In this document: in pieces, positions 24,301-31,760 of the stretch
How the letters are laid out: each line of letters starts with the position of its first letter
Numbering within the stretch: position 1 is the first letter of the stretch
The notes under the pieces: model-generated
The model's input: the letters and a program-made list of their open reading frames with translations, nothing else
The model's database searches: none
Told to the model about the DNA's origin: nothing
Program-made: the position numbers and the translations under genes
From: Ignavibacteriota bacterium
GTDB taxonomy: Bacteria > Bacteroidota > Ignavibacteria > Tepidaquicellales > OLB5
Assembly (NCBI GenBank): GCA_003820375.1
Contig: RPQH01000047.1
Span: 1-33,609 of the forward strand
DNA: 33,609 nucleotides
Reading direction: 5' to 3'

Positions 24301-26230
24301 TCTTTTTTTCAATGGACAGCTTTGCGGCACAAATATCAGGATACTGAAATCCCGGGGGAATTGCTTTAACTACTTCCTGCAATACTGTATCTGAATCAAG
24401 ATTGGGTTGATTCAGAAATTCTTCAATCCTGTATAAGCAATTGAGCTCTTTCGCACGCTCCTGTAATGATGCAAGAATTTTATCTATTGACTTGGCTTTT
24501 TCAATCATCTTGCGGATAACTCCTCTTCCTGTACGCCCGTCTACTTTTACAAGCAAAGGCTTTATTAACCTGACGTGTTTAATATATTTTTTTTCTTCGA
24601 CTGTCTGAACTTTTCCAAGCCACTGCCAGTCTATCTTCGAACTTTCATTAAAAGGAATGGAAAAATATAATACCTGGAAACTTGTAATATTATGGAAGAA
24701 ATGTGAACCCTGGCTTAACTCAACATTAATATTCGGAAGCATTGATTCAACAATGACCTTGGCACCCGATATCTGACCCCACTCAACAGGAATACCAAGC
24801 CACGGGTCAGAGCTTCCCCACCTGCCAAAGCCCATCAGTAAATACGGCTTTCCTTCTTTTGTTAACTTAATATTAACGGCTTCTACTTCACTTACAATTA
24901 AAGGTGTGTTCTTTGTTTCAAATGATTCCGGTTTAACAAATACAATATCAAATATTGTTTCAACAGTACCGTTGCCAAGCACATGTGTTGAAGATAAAAA
25001 GTTATCTTTATTTTCAAACTCTTTATCAGTTATATCAACTTCCTCATCTGAAACAACCATGGGTCTTACTTGTAAAAAGCTAAGCAATGCTTCATTGCCC
25101 TTTATGGTTATTGCAAATTCAATTTCCACTGCAGATTTTACTGCATCTTCACAAACTTTCAGCATTGCTTTCATAAGCATGTTCAAATGCAATGCATTAT
25201 ATTTTAATATCGGAGCGAAGTTTATAAATCTTGGACCGGCTAAAAATAAACCCGGCTTCAATACATCAGCTTCAGCAGAATATGTTGATGCACATAACTC
25301 CATTGTGCCGTCTTTTTCCGCTTCGTGTATATCAAGGTGCAGCAGGTATTCAGTTTCTTTTGTCGGGTCATAAAAGGCAGGAGTACCAAGGTTTACAGTC
25401 CAGAATGTCCTCTGCGAGTTTTCGATTAATTCATCAATATTTGCATAAGGGGGCTGTACCGCAGGATGTGAAGGTGAAAAATTCCATGACACACCATCGT
25501 CAACAATTGTTCTTCCAAGTCCAAGAGCTAAGTTAACAACACCATCTGATGCTTTTTCCTTTCCTGCAGGATAAAAATTAAATGACCGTGCTACTCCCGA
25601 AATATCAGGATAGAAACGGCTGTCATGTTTCTCTCCTGCAACCTCCTGGATTATTACTGCCATCTTTTCATCTTCTATATTCTTGCCTGTTGCTCTTATA
25701 TAATCTTTAGCTCTCTTGAAAAAAGTAGAAGCATAAACAAACTTAATTGCTTCGGTCAGTTTCCGGTAACGTGAGTCGATATCCGTTTGATTATTCGGAA
25801 TCATTTTTGTGCCGTAAATTCCTGCGAACGGCTCATACATTGCATCTTCCAGCAAGCTTGAAGAACGCACTGCAAACGGTATATGTGTTGACTTTACAAG
25901 CGAACGCAAGTCTCCCACCAATGAAGCAGGCAGGCTTGCCTTCTGAAATTCATTTGCTATTACATTATCTGCTTCATGTGAATAAGCAATATCATAAAGC
26001 TTATTCAATTCCATAAACTCATCAAAAATACTTGTAGTCAATACTGTAAGCTTAGGAATAGAAACAGGAATATCTTTTATTTTTTTTATATCTTCATTTG
26101 ATTCAAGAATATCTTTAATAAATACAAGCCCTTTGGCTTTACCGCCAATTTCGCCTGACCCTATAAAGCTGAATCCCGGACCGGTCTTAAAAGAAACACG
26201 GCTAAATGATGATATTACATTTTCTTTCAC
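21326..26230 (-). CDS. Giant PPDK_N-duplicated, GAF-like, nucleotidyltransferase fusion protein
   Basis: The 1634-residue cytoplasmic protein has this order: PPDK_N (PEP synthase-type ATP-grasp) domain with GGKAKG and VRSSSLLED (121-129); a module with GFGRWGS (467) and GSHFFHN (508); a GAF-like domain (about 596-701, LNCLYRIEEFL to IAERISSYI); a helical stretch; a second PPDK_N domain with GGKSVG (about 920) and VRSSSLLED (1023); a second module with GPGRWGS (1366) and GTHFFQD (1410); and a C-terminal nucleotidyltransferase domain, FGS (Gly1544-Ser1545) to DID (Asp1556, Asp1558). I see no mobile phosphohistidine domain and no PEP-binding barrel, so it is not a PEP synthase or PPDK. The GTG at 26230 was chosen (AGGA 8 nt upstream) over a TTG at 26281 that lies inside a hairpin. 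It follows the glutamate dehydrogenase gene. Confidence 0.85.
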   Translation of the reverse strand: MKENVISSFSRVSFKTGPGFSFIGSGEIGGKAKGLVFIKDILESNEDIKKIKDIPVSIPKLTVLTTSIFDEFMELNKLYDIAYSHEADNVIANEFQKASLPASLVGDLRSLVKSTHIPFAVRSSSLLEDAMYEPFAGIYGTKMIPNNQTDIDSRYRKLTEAIKFVYASTFFKRAKDYIRATGKNIEDEKMAVIIQEVAGEKHDSRFYPDISGVARSFNFYPAGKEKASDGVVNLALGLGRTIVDDGVSWNFSPSHPAVQPPYANIDELIENSQRTFWTVNLGTPAFYDPTKETEYLLHLDIHEAEKDGTMELCASTYSAEADVLKPGLFLAGPRFINFAPILKYNALHLNMLMKAMLKVCEDAVKSAVEIEFAITIKGNEALLSFLQVRPMVVSDEEVDITDKEFENKDNFLSSTHVLGNGTVETIFDIVFVKPESFETKNTPLIVSEVEAVNIKLTKEGKPYLLMGFGRWGSSDPWLGIPVEWGQISGAKVIVESMLPNINVELSQGSHFFHNITSFQVLYFSIPFNESSKIDWQWLGKVQTVEEKKYIKHVRLIKPLLVKVDGRTGRGVIRKMIEKAKSIDKILASLQERAKELNCLYRIEEFLNQPNLDSDTVLQEVVKAIPPGFQYPDICAAKLSIEKKIYQTENYADTRWMMEADIVVQGNITGTLRVNYLNDKSELDEGPFLKEERKLINTIAERISSYILHNKLKVVFKEWKDSQEGISTGSQRDEWRIALDLLRETDRNLYQLIARKMMNFLCWSGIKEAEELLLTSSITKKGKDRKDRSIIEYENRPLEKENLQVISEQVFNIAADNLSDEEILYRIQKWIQEDKSSFLVRILENLGTTLPEIADAIRRYISISPEEKPLSSSIVEGLHVSLIRRFLSDQLQFISIAKNYVEINDFYSLLQRMIYPLKSHGKLGGKSVGLFIANKILKKNEEHKDLFAGIKTPKTWYITSDGIIDFLHYNNLEEVFEQKYKDLDQIRQEYPYIVQVFKNSSFPPELVKNLSVAIDDFGSCPLIVRSSSLLEDRMGAAFSGKYKSLFVANQGTKQERLNALMDAIAEVYASVFSSDPIEYRSERGLLDYNEEMGIMIQEVVGTRVGKYFFPTYAGVAFSNNEFRWSSRIKREDGLIRLVPGLGTRAVDRVSDDYPVLIAPGQPGLRVNVTVDEVLRYSPKKLDVINLETNRFETIEVNEVLRLYGNEYPFITDIISAVEFDQIKKVIHIDFDSNRYDFVVTFDKLIGSTNFIKKVQAVMNVLKEKLNTPVDIEFASNGNDFYLLQCRPQSYSKESMPAPIPQDIPNEKIIFTANRYVSNGKVPDITHIVYVDPDKYTDIPDLDGLKAVGRAVGRLNKLLPKRQFILMGPGRWGSRGDIKLGVNVTYSDINNTAVLIEIARKKGNYIPDLSFGTHFFQDLVESSIRYLPLYPDDKEIIFNEKFLRGSKNILKEVLPEYSYLSDVIKVIDVPESADGHTLKVLMNADLDEAIAYISIPTTKRQRDAEIIQRSGARSDDFWRWRYRMAERIASMIDAERFGVKAFYVFGSTKNATAGPESDIDIMIHFRGNEKQKEELLMWLEGWSLCISEMNYLKTGYKIKNILDVKIITDEDIANKDSFAVKIGAVTDAAKALSLGK

Positions 26231-26265
26231 AGTAAAAGTCCTGAAGAGGTATAAAATAGAATTAA

Positions 26266-26294
26266 ATTCCCGGAGCCGCAATGACCCCGGGAAT
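26266..26294 (-). terminator. Possible attenuator hairpin between gdhA and the giant gene
   Basis: ATTCCCGG (26266-26273) and CCGGGAAT (26287-26294) form an 8-bp stem with a 13-nt loop, followed on minus by TTAATTCTATTTT. This imperfect T-rich tail suggests partial termination after the dehydrogenase gene. The hairpin covers the alternative TTG start of the next gene, which argues against that start. Confidence 0.5.
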
Positions 26295-26324
26295 AAAATA
26301 AAAATAATTAATTAAAAGTTAATA

Positions 26325-27617
26325 TTAAACCCAGCCGCGGTCTTTACATGCCTGTGCAACACGGCTGATTGCAATCACATAAGCTGCATCTCTCATATAA
26401 AGTTTCCTCTTTCTTGCCAGTTCACTAACTGCGAGAAATGCCGAGGTCATCTTTACATCAAGCTTACCCAGAACTTCATCTCTTTCCCAGAAATAATTCA
26501 TGTTGCACTGTACCTGCTCAAAATAACTGCAGGTTACGCCGCCAGCATTTGCAAGAAAATCAGGAACCATAAATATGCCTTTTTCCTGGATTATCTTATC
26601 TGCTTCAGGTGTTGTAGGTCCGTTAGCGCCTTCTGCTATAAGCTTTACTTTTTCATCTATTCTTGATGCATTTTCACCGGTTATTTGGTTCTCTATTGCA
26701 CATGGTAAAAGAATATCTACTTTCTGGTCAATCCATGCATCACCGGGAAGTATTTCATACCCGAGCTCTTTAGCTTTATCTTTATTAATTCCGCCAAACC
26801 TGTCTGTGATTGAAAGTAATTTATCAAGGTCAATTCCATCCGACTTTTTGAATGTATATGATATCTGGTCCTGCTGGTCCCAGCATGATACACAAATAAC
26901 TTTTCCGCCTAACTGATTGTAAAGCTGGATGGCATATTGTGCTACATTGCCAAATCCCTGAACGCTTGCTGTTGTATTTTCAGGTTTTAAACCTAATTCT
27001 TTTAAAGCTTCACGTACAGTAAATATAACACCGTAGCCTGTAGCTTCGGTTCTTCCTAGCGAGCCGCCCATACCAACCGGTTTACCTGTAATAAGTCCGG
27101 GATATTTTTGTCCTGTAATAACTTCGTATTCATCAAGCATCCATAACATATGCTGACCGTTTGTCATAACATCTGGTGCGGGAACGTCTCTTAACGGACC
27201 TATATCTTTTGCAATTACTCTAACCCAGCCGCGGCAGATTTGTTCCTGTTCACGCATGCTTAAGTTATGAGGGTCACAAATTACTCCGCCCTTGCTTCCG
27301 CCAAGCGGTATATCAACAACAGAACATTTCCATGTCATCCATGTTGCAAGTGCACGAACTGTATCAATTGTTTCCTGCGGGTGAAATCTTATCCCGCCCT
27401 TACCGGGTCCTCTTGCATCATTATGCTGTACTCTGAATCCTCTGAATATTTTTATTGTTCCATCATCCATATGAACGGGGATGGCAAAGTTGTATTCTCT
27501 TAAAGGAAATCTAAGTAGATCACGTGTTGCAGCATCTAAATTTAGAATCTCAGCCACATTATCAAATTGTGCCTGAGCCATTTCAAATGCGTTGAATTTT
27601 TTGTTTTCCATGAACAT
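26325..27617 (-). CDS. gdhA: Glutamate dehydrogenase (Glu/Leu/Phe/Val family)
   Basis: The 430-residue enzyme should interconvert glutamate and 2-oxoglutarate plus ammonia using NAD(P). It has the GluDH motifs KIFRGFRVQHNDARGPGKGGIRFHP, PLGGSKGGV (catalytic Lys109), DVPAPDVMTN, TEATGYGV, the Rossmann glycine motif VQGFGNVA and GANGPTTPEADKI. Length (about 430) fits the hexameric RocG/GudB-like class. Glutamate rather than leucine or valine specificity is inferred from the overall match. AAAGGAG nine bases before the ATG favours the MFMENKK start over the internal MENKK. The giant PPDK_N gene follows on the same strand, with a possible attenuator between. Confidence 0.92.
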   Translation of the reverse strand: MFMENKKFNAFEMAQAQFDNVAEILNLDAATRDLLRFPLREYNFAIPVHMDDGTIKIFRGFRVQHNDARGPGKGGIRFHPQETIDTVRALATWMTWKCSVVDIPLGGSKGGVICDPHNLSMREQEQICRGWVRVIAKDIGPLRDVPAPDVMTNGQHMLWMLDEYEVITGQKYPGLITGKPVGMGGSLGRTEATGYGVIFTVREALKELGLKPENTTASVQGFGNVAQYAIQLYNQLGGKVICVSCWDQQDQISYTFKKSDGIDLDKLLSITDRFGGINKDKAKELGYEILPGDAWIDQKVDILLPCAIENQITGENASRIDEKVKLIAEGANGPTTPEADKIIQEKGIFMVPDFLANAGGVTCSYFEQVQCNMNYFWERDEVLGKLDVKMTSAFLAVSELARKRKLYMRDAAYVIAISRVAQACKDRGWV

Positions 27618-27927
27618 TATAATAAGCTCCTTTGAAAATTAATTTTTAAGATATGCAATTTTTTGATGAGTATTGTCATGTATATTGCCTTATTCACAAT
27701 ACAAAAATATGAAGAATTATGGTGCCGAACAATGATATTTTCTGTAAAAACAGCTTGTTTTCGCCATTTTTTGTGTTTAAAACGTTTAAACCTAATTTTT
27801 TATTTTAAAAAAAAATTTTTTTATTTTTTTAATGCGGGAGATTTTCAATTAACTTTATTAATAAATTCATTTCAGGTAATTTGATTACATATTAAAAGTT
27901 ACATATCCAAAAATTAAATTTAATCAC
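27618..27927. other. Divergent AT-rich promoter region with palindrome
   Basis: No gene is credible. A near-palindrome GTTTAAAACGTTTAAAC lies at 27775-27791, resembling LacI-type operators with a central CG. Very long A and T tracts follow (about 27805-27830), likely intrinsically bent DNA. Promoters for gdhA (minus) and the LolA-like gene (plus) must lie here. Confidence 0.4.
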
Positions 27928-28665
27928 ATGAAGTATTTTAAACTGTTATTAATAACATTCCAAATAACTTTATTTGTAAAATTCTCTTATTCACAAAGTG
28001 CAGATGAAATCATTAAACAGCATATAGAAGCAACCGGTGGAATAGAAAATTTGAATTCAATCAAGACCCTGTTAATGACAGGAAAAATGACAGTGGCAGG
28101 TATGGATATAACTTTTTCTCAGACAATAAAAAGACCGGACCACATGTTAATTGAAATGTCAATGCAGGGTGCTGTTATGAAGCAGGGATATGATGGAACT
28201 GTTGCGTGGATGATTAACCCGTTTATGGGCAGTAACAAGCCGGAAATTGTTGAAGGCAGCGAGTCAAACGAAATAAAGGAACGAGCTGAGTTTGAAGGAA
28301 AACTGGTTAACTATGCTTCTAAAGGAAGCTCTGTTGAATTAATGGGAATTGATACAACTGAAGGTATTGATGCATACAAAATAAAACTGACTGATAAAGA
28401 AGGCGGTATTTATTATTATTATATTGATACTGAAAGTTTCCTCACAATCAAAGAGACAAACACAAAAAGAGTGAATGATAACGTAATTACTTCAGACATT
28501 CTCTTAGGGGATTACAGGTCTGTTTCAGGGCATTTATTTCCTTATACAATAAATGTAAAATCATCCGTTGGGCCTATGGCAAATTTAAGTGTAACCTGTG
28601 AAAAAATAGAAGTTAATATTCCTGTTGAAGACAGCATATTTACAATGCCTGCTGCAGAAAAATAA
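27928..28665 (+). CDS. LolA-like outer-membrane lipoprotein-sorting family protein
   Basis: The 245-residue protein has a signal peptide ending near YSQ (residue 23). A single beta-rich domain follows: ADEIIKQHIEATGGIENLNSIKTLLMTGKM, then GYDGTVAWMINPFMGSNKPEIV, YYYIDTESFLTIKETNTK and LGDYRSVSGHLFPYTINVKS. This is the LolA/LolB-like fold used by many uncharacterised periplasmic proteins of the FCB group. It is not the canonical LolA, which is shorter and lacks the ATGG opening. The ligand is probably lipidic, by fold analogy only. It is monocistronic with a terminator downstream. Confidence 0.8.
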   Translation: MKYFKLLLITFQITLFVKFSYSQSADEIIKQHIEATGGIENLNSIKTLLMTGKMTVAGMDITFSQTIKRPDHMLIEMSMQGAVMKQGYDGTVAWMINPFMGSNKPEIVEGSESNEIKERAEFEGKLVNYASKGSSVELMGIDTTEGIDAYKIKLTDKEGGIYYYYIDTESFLTIKETNTKRVNDNVITSDILLGDYRSVSGHLFPYTINVKSSVGPMANLSVTCEKIEVNIPVEDSIFTMPAAEK

Positions 28666-28675
28666 ATAATAACTC

Positions 28676-28731
28676 ACAGGTGATAAAATTTTACACCTGT
28701 CCTGCGGTCAATTCCGGGGCAGGTGTTTTTT
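28676..28731 (+). terminator. Intrinsic terminator with an alternative competing hairpin
   Basis: ACACCTG (28693-28699) pairs with CAGGTGT (28720-28726), which leads into a T tract. The same left arm can pair instead with the upstream ACAGGTG (28676-28682), giving a mutually exclusive antiterminator-like hairpin. Confidence 0.7.
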
Positions 28732-28812
28732 ATCCATATCCGGGCTTTAAACTCATCTTCTTATTACACTTACATCAGAAACTTTTTATAAAAGTTTATC
28801 CTTATATTTTTA

Positions 28813-29757
28813 ATGAAACTAAAGGTAATAAATAATTTTCCTGACCCTTTTCATCCGAAGTTTTCTTTTAAGGAATGGGATAAACAGTTCGTCAGCCATA
28901 ATGCTGTTTTGAACGGGTATTATTCCAATATTTATTATCCTGAACACTGGACTACTCTTTCAATCAAATGCGCTTTTAATGGTGTTGAATATTATATCAA
29001 GGATAATATTAAATACGGCGTCGATGATAACTCATATCTTATTCTTAACAACGGAACAATGTACGAAAGTTACATCAGGTCTGAAAACAAGGTCGAATCG
29101 TTTACGGTAAATTTTACAAAAGAGTTTACAGAAGAAGTATTTAATTCATTAAATAATAAAGACAGCTTTCTGCTTGATTACCCTGAAGTGAAAGACCGTG
29201 AGCCGGTTAATTTCTTTGAAAAGCTTTATCAGCATAATCCTTTAATTTTAAAATTACTGAATGATATAAGGAAAACAATTCAAACTCCCGGATATGATAA
29301 TGTATTATTGAACGAGAAATTGCATATGATGCTTAATGTTCTATTTTGCATTCAGCTTAATACTTTTAAAGATGCAGACAGTGTGAATGCAGTTAAAAAA
29401 AGTACAAGGATGGAGTTGTACAGAAGATTGAATATTGCAAAGGATTATATTTATTCCAATTATTATGATAATGTAACACTTGATGAGCTTTCGAAAGTAT
29501 CCTGTCTTTCACAGCATCATTTGTTGCGGAAATTTAAAACACAATTTGGAATAACACCTCACCAGTACCTCACAAAAAGGAGGATGGAAGCAGCAAAAGT
29601 ATTAATTGAAAAAACAAATTTTAGTATCAGCGAAATATGTTTTTCAGTAGGATTCGAAGACCTGAGCTCATTTGGTGAACTATTTAAGAAACATTATTCC
29701 TTCTCCCCGGAAAATTACCGTAAATCTTACAGCTCAAAAAAAGCAATTTTGACATAA
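28813..29757 (+). CDS. AraC-family transcriptional regulator
   Basis: The 314-residue protein has an N-terminal domain of about 195 residues, probably cupin-like (YYIKDNIKYGVDDNSYLILNNG). The C-terminal AraC DNA-binding domain covers about 205-310 with two helix-turn-helix units. The first is VTLDELSKVSCLSQHHLLRKFK, ending in FGITPHQYLTKRRMEAAKVL. The second is FSISEICFSVGFEDLSSFGELFKKHYSFSPENYRK, the classic signature. The ligand and targets are unknown. The T9SS FG-GAP gene follows 50 bp downstream on the same strand, and the LolA-like gene lies upstream behind a terminator. Confidence 0.92.
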   Translation: MKLKVINNFPDPFHPKFSFKEWDKQFVSHNAVLNGYYSNIYYPEHWTTLSIKCAFNGVEYYIKDNIKYGVDDNSYLILNNGTMYESYIRSENKVESFTVNFTKEFTEEVFNSLNNKDSFLLDYPEVKDREPVNFFEKLYQHNPLILKLLNDIRKTIQTPGYDNVLLNEKLHMMLNVLFCIQLNTFKDADSVNAVKKSTRMELYRRLNIAKDYIYSNYYDNVTLDELSKVSCLSQHHLLRKFKTQFGITPHQYLTKRRMEAAKVLIEKTNFSISEICFSVGFEDLSSFGELFKKHYSFSPENYRKSYSSKKAILT

Positions 29758-29801
29758 TCGAAATATAATTCTTTTTCATATTTTGCAAAAAAATTTTAAT
29801 T

Positions 29802-29807
29802 AGGAGG
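29802..29807 (+). promoter_or_regulatory. Ribosome site that questions the annotated start
   Basis: AGGAGG ends immediately before the ATG at 29808, too close to serve it. An in-frame TTG at 29814 lies at the ideal 6-nt spacing, so translation may start there, two codons later. Confidence 0.6.
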
Positions 29808-31655
29808 ATGCCTTTGCAAATTAAATTTAGAATTATTTATTCTCTCCAATTCCTGGTATTTGCTTTACTTACATTCATACAGATTACTCATTCACAAAAT
29901 TTCGTAAAAATTACTGACCCCAATAACCCTGTAGTATCAGACCCGGGTTTTCCCATTGGCTCCTATAATGGTGCCGCATGGGTTGACTATAATAATGACG
30001 GATTGCTCGACCTGTTTGTGGCAAGGCAATCTGTTATTTATAAAAATACAGGTAATGGCAATTTCGAGAAAATAACTATTAATGTTCAAAACATATCTTT
30101 AGGAACAAGCTGGGGTGACTTTGATAACGACGGCTTTATAGATGTTTTGCTTACTGCAGGTTCTGCACGCGGGTCTTCTTTATATAAAAATAATGGCGAT
30201 GGTTCTTTTACCAAAGTGGTAAACGGGGCAACAGGTGATTCGATATATAACAGCGCATGGGGCTGTGCATTCGGTGATTATAATAATGACGGCTTTATTG
30301 ATATTGTTCTTGCCGCTGCAAATAATTTTATAGGTATAAACCATGAAAACCGTTTATTGCTGAATAATGGAAATGGTACATTCACCAACATTGATACTAC
30401 TGCTGTTACCGATACACTTGCTCCGTTTACTGTCCCAATCTGGTCTGACTATGACCAGGATGGTGACATTGACATGTTTATAGGAAGCGGTCCTGCTACC
30501 AATACGCCGACAAGAGATTACCTGTATAAAAATTTGTTGAAGGAGTCCGGTGTATGGGGTTTCAGCAGGATTAACACTCCCGATATTGGGACTGACCTTG
30601 TTGACGGGCAGGTCTGGAACTGGATAGATTATGATAATGATGGTGACCTTGATGCATTCTTAACAAATTATTCCGGTAATATTAATAACAGGTTATACCG
30701 CAATAACGGAAATGATACTTACACAAATATGACACAGGCAGAGGTAGGTACTATAGTATCAGACCAGGGAAGCTCTCTGGCTAATGTCTGGGGGGATTTC
30801 GATAATGATGGATTCATCGACTGCTATATAACTAATGACGGCGGGCAATTTAGCTGGTATTATAAAAATAACGGCAATGGTACTTTCACAAGAAATGACG
30901 CACTGGCTGTTAGAATCACCGGACCGGTTTTTGGGGCTTCCGCAGGTGATTATGATAATGATGGTGACCTTGACCTGTATGCTCCTGCTATTACATCAAG
31001 CAAAGGTCTTTTCAGAAATGATTTAAGCAATGGCTATAAATGGGTTAATATAAAATGCGTTGGAATAGGAGGAGCGACCGGTTCCAATTTATCTGCAATC
31101 GGTACAAGGATAAAAGCCAAAGCAAACATAAATGGAATTCCAACATGGCAGATAAGAGAAGTCTCCGCACAGAACACCTTTAACGGAATGAACATGCTGA
31201 ATGTACATTTCGGATTTGGAAATGCCGCAGTAATAGATTCGCTGGTTATTACCTGGTCAAGAGGATTAACTCAAACATTTACGAATGTTGCAGTAAATAA
31301 ATTTTATAATGCGACCGAAGGACAGGGATTAAATGAAATCTTGATAGGTATAAAAGAAATAAATGCTGAAATCCCCGGAACATTTGCTTTATATCAAAAT
31401 TATCCGAATCCCTTCAATCCATCAACAAAGATAAAGTTTGATATTCCGTCAAATGTGAAACGTCAAACGTCAAATGTAAAGCTTGTTATATTTGATGTGA
31501 TTGGGAAAGAAATAACCACTCTTGTGAATGAGCAATTGAATCCCGGTACATATGAAGTGAAATGGAATGCTGCAAATTATCCGACCGGTGTTTACTTCTA
31601 TAAACTAACAGCCGGAAGTTTTGCCCAAACTAAAAAGCTGATACTTGTTAAATAA
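29808..31655 (+). CDS. Secreted FG-GAP/VCBS protein with ASPIC and T9SS sorting domain
   Basis: The 615-residue exported protein has a signal peptide ending near HSQ. About seven FG-GAP/VCBS blades follow, each with a calcium-binding Asp loop (DYNNDGLLD, DFDNDGFID, DYNNDGFID, DYDQDGDID, DYDNDGDLD, DFDNDGFID, DYDNDGDLD). An ASPIC/UnbV domain comes next (about 410-510: GSNLSAIGTRIKAKANI, REVSAQNTF, VHFGFG), then a C-terminal T9SS type A domain (from about 525: NYPNPFNPSTKI, GVYFYKL, KKLILVK). It should fold into a beta-propeller and be exported across the outer membrane, then attached or released. A 10-residue NVKRQTSNVK stretch interrupts the sorting domain. The start may be the TTG at 29814. 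Confidence 0.92.
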   Translation: MPLQIKFRIIYSLQFLVFALLTFIQITHSQNFVKITDPNNPVVSDPGFPIGSYNGAAWVDYNNDGLLDLFVARQSVIYKNTGNGNFEKITINVQNISLGTSWGDFDNDGFIDVLLTAGSARGSSLYKNNGDGSFTKVVNGATGDSIYNSAWGCAFGDYNNDGFIDIVLAAANNFIGINHENRLLLNNGNGTFTNIDTTAVTDTLAPFTVPIWSDYDQDGDIDMFIGSGPATNTPTRDYLYKNLLKESGVWGFSRINTPDIGTDLVDGQVWNWIDYDNDGDLDAFLTNYSGNINNRLYRNNGNDTYTNMTQAEVGTIVSDQGSSLANVWGDFDNDGFIDCYITNDGGQFSWYYKNNGNGTFTRNDALAVRITGPVFGASAGDYDNDGDLDLYAPAITSSKGLFRNDLSNGYKWVNIKCVGIGGATGSNLSAIGTRIKAKANINGIPTWQIREVSAQNTFNGMNMLNVHFGFGNAAVIDSLVITWSRGLTQTFTNVAVNKFYNATEGQGLNEILIGIKEINAEIPGTFALYQNYPNPFNPSTKIKFDIPSNVKRQTSNVKLVIFDVIGKEITTLVNEQLNPGTYEVKWNAANYPTGVYFYKLTAGSFAQTKKLILVK

Positions 31656-31666
31656 AATATATTCAG

Positions 31667-31739
31667 GTGATGCCTGTTATTAGCAAGGGCAGCCGTGCAG
31701 AGCAAGTGATTGCTCTGCAGGTTCAATAACAGGTATCAC
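31667..31739 (+). ncRNA. Structured intergenic element with GNRA-capped hairpin
   Basis: An outer 15-bp stem (31667-31681 with 31725-31739, one G-U pair) encloses an asymmetric internal loop. Inside it is a perfect 9-bp stem GCAGAGCAA / TTGCTCTGC (31697-31705, 31710-31718) closed by GTGA, a GNRA tetraloop. It lies between the FG-GAP gene and the next plus-strand gene, ending 21 bp before its ATG. No T tract follows. It could be a leader RNA structure, a processing or stabilising element, or a dispersed repeat. The RNA class is not recognised. Confidence 0.55.
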
Positions 31740-31760
31740 TAATTATAAAACAGAAAGAAC

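Noticed and set aside
26230..26281. Upstream TTG start of the giant protein
   Set aside because: The TTG lies within a hairpin and has no ribosome site, while GTG at 26230 has AGGA at 8-nt spacing and gives a family-like N-terminus.
27663..27884. 73-residue open frame in the gdhA upstream region
   Set aside because: Its Phe/Lys/Leu composition reflects the A and T tracts, it has no ribosome site, and it covers the region where divergent promoters must lie.
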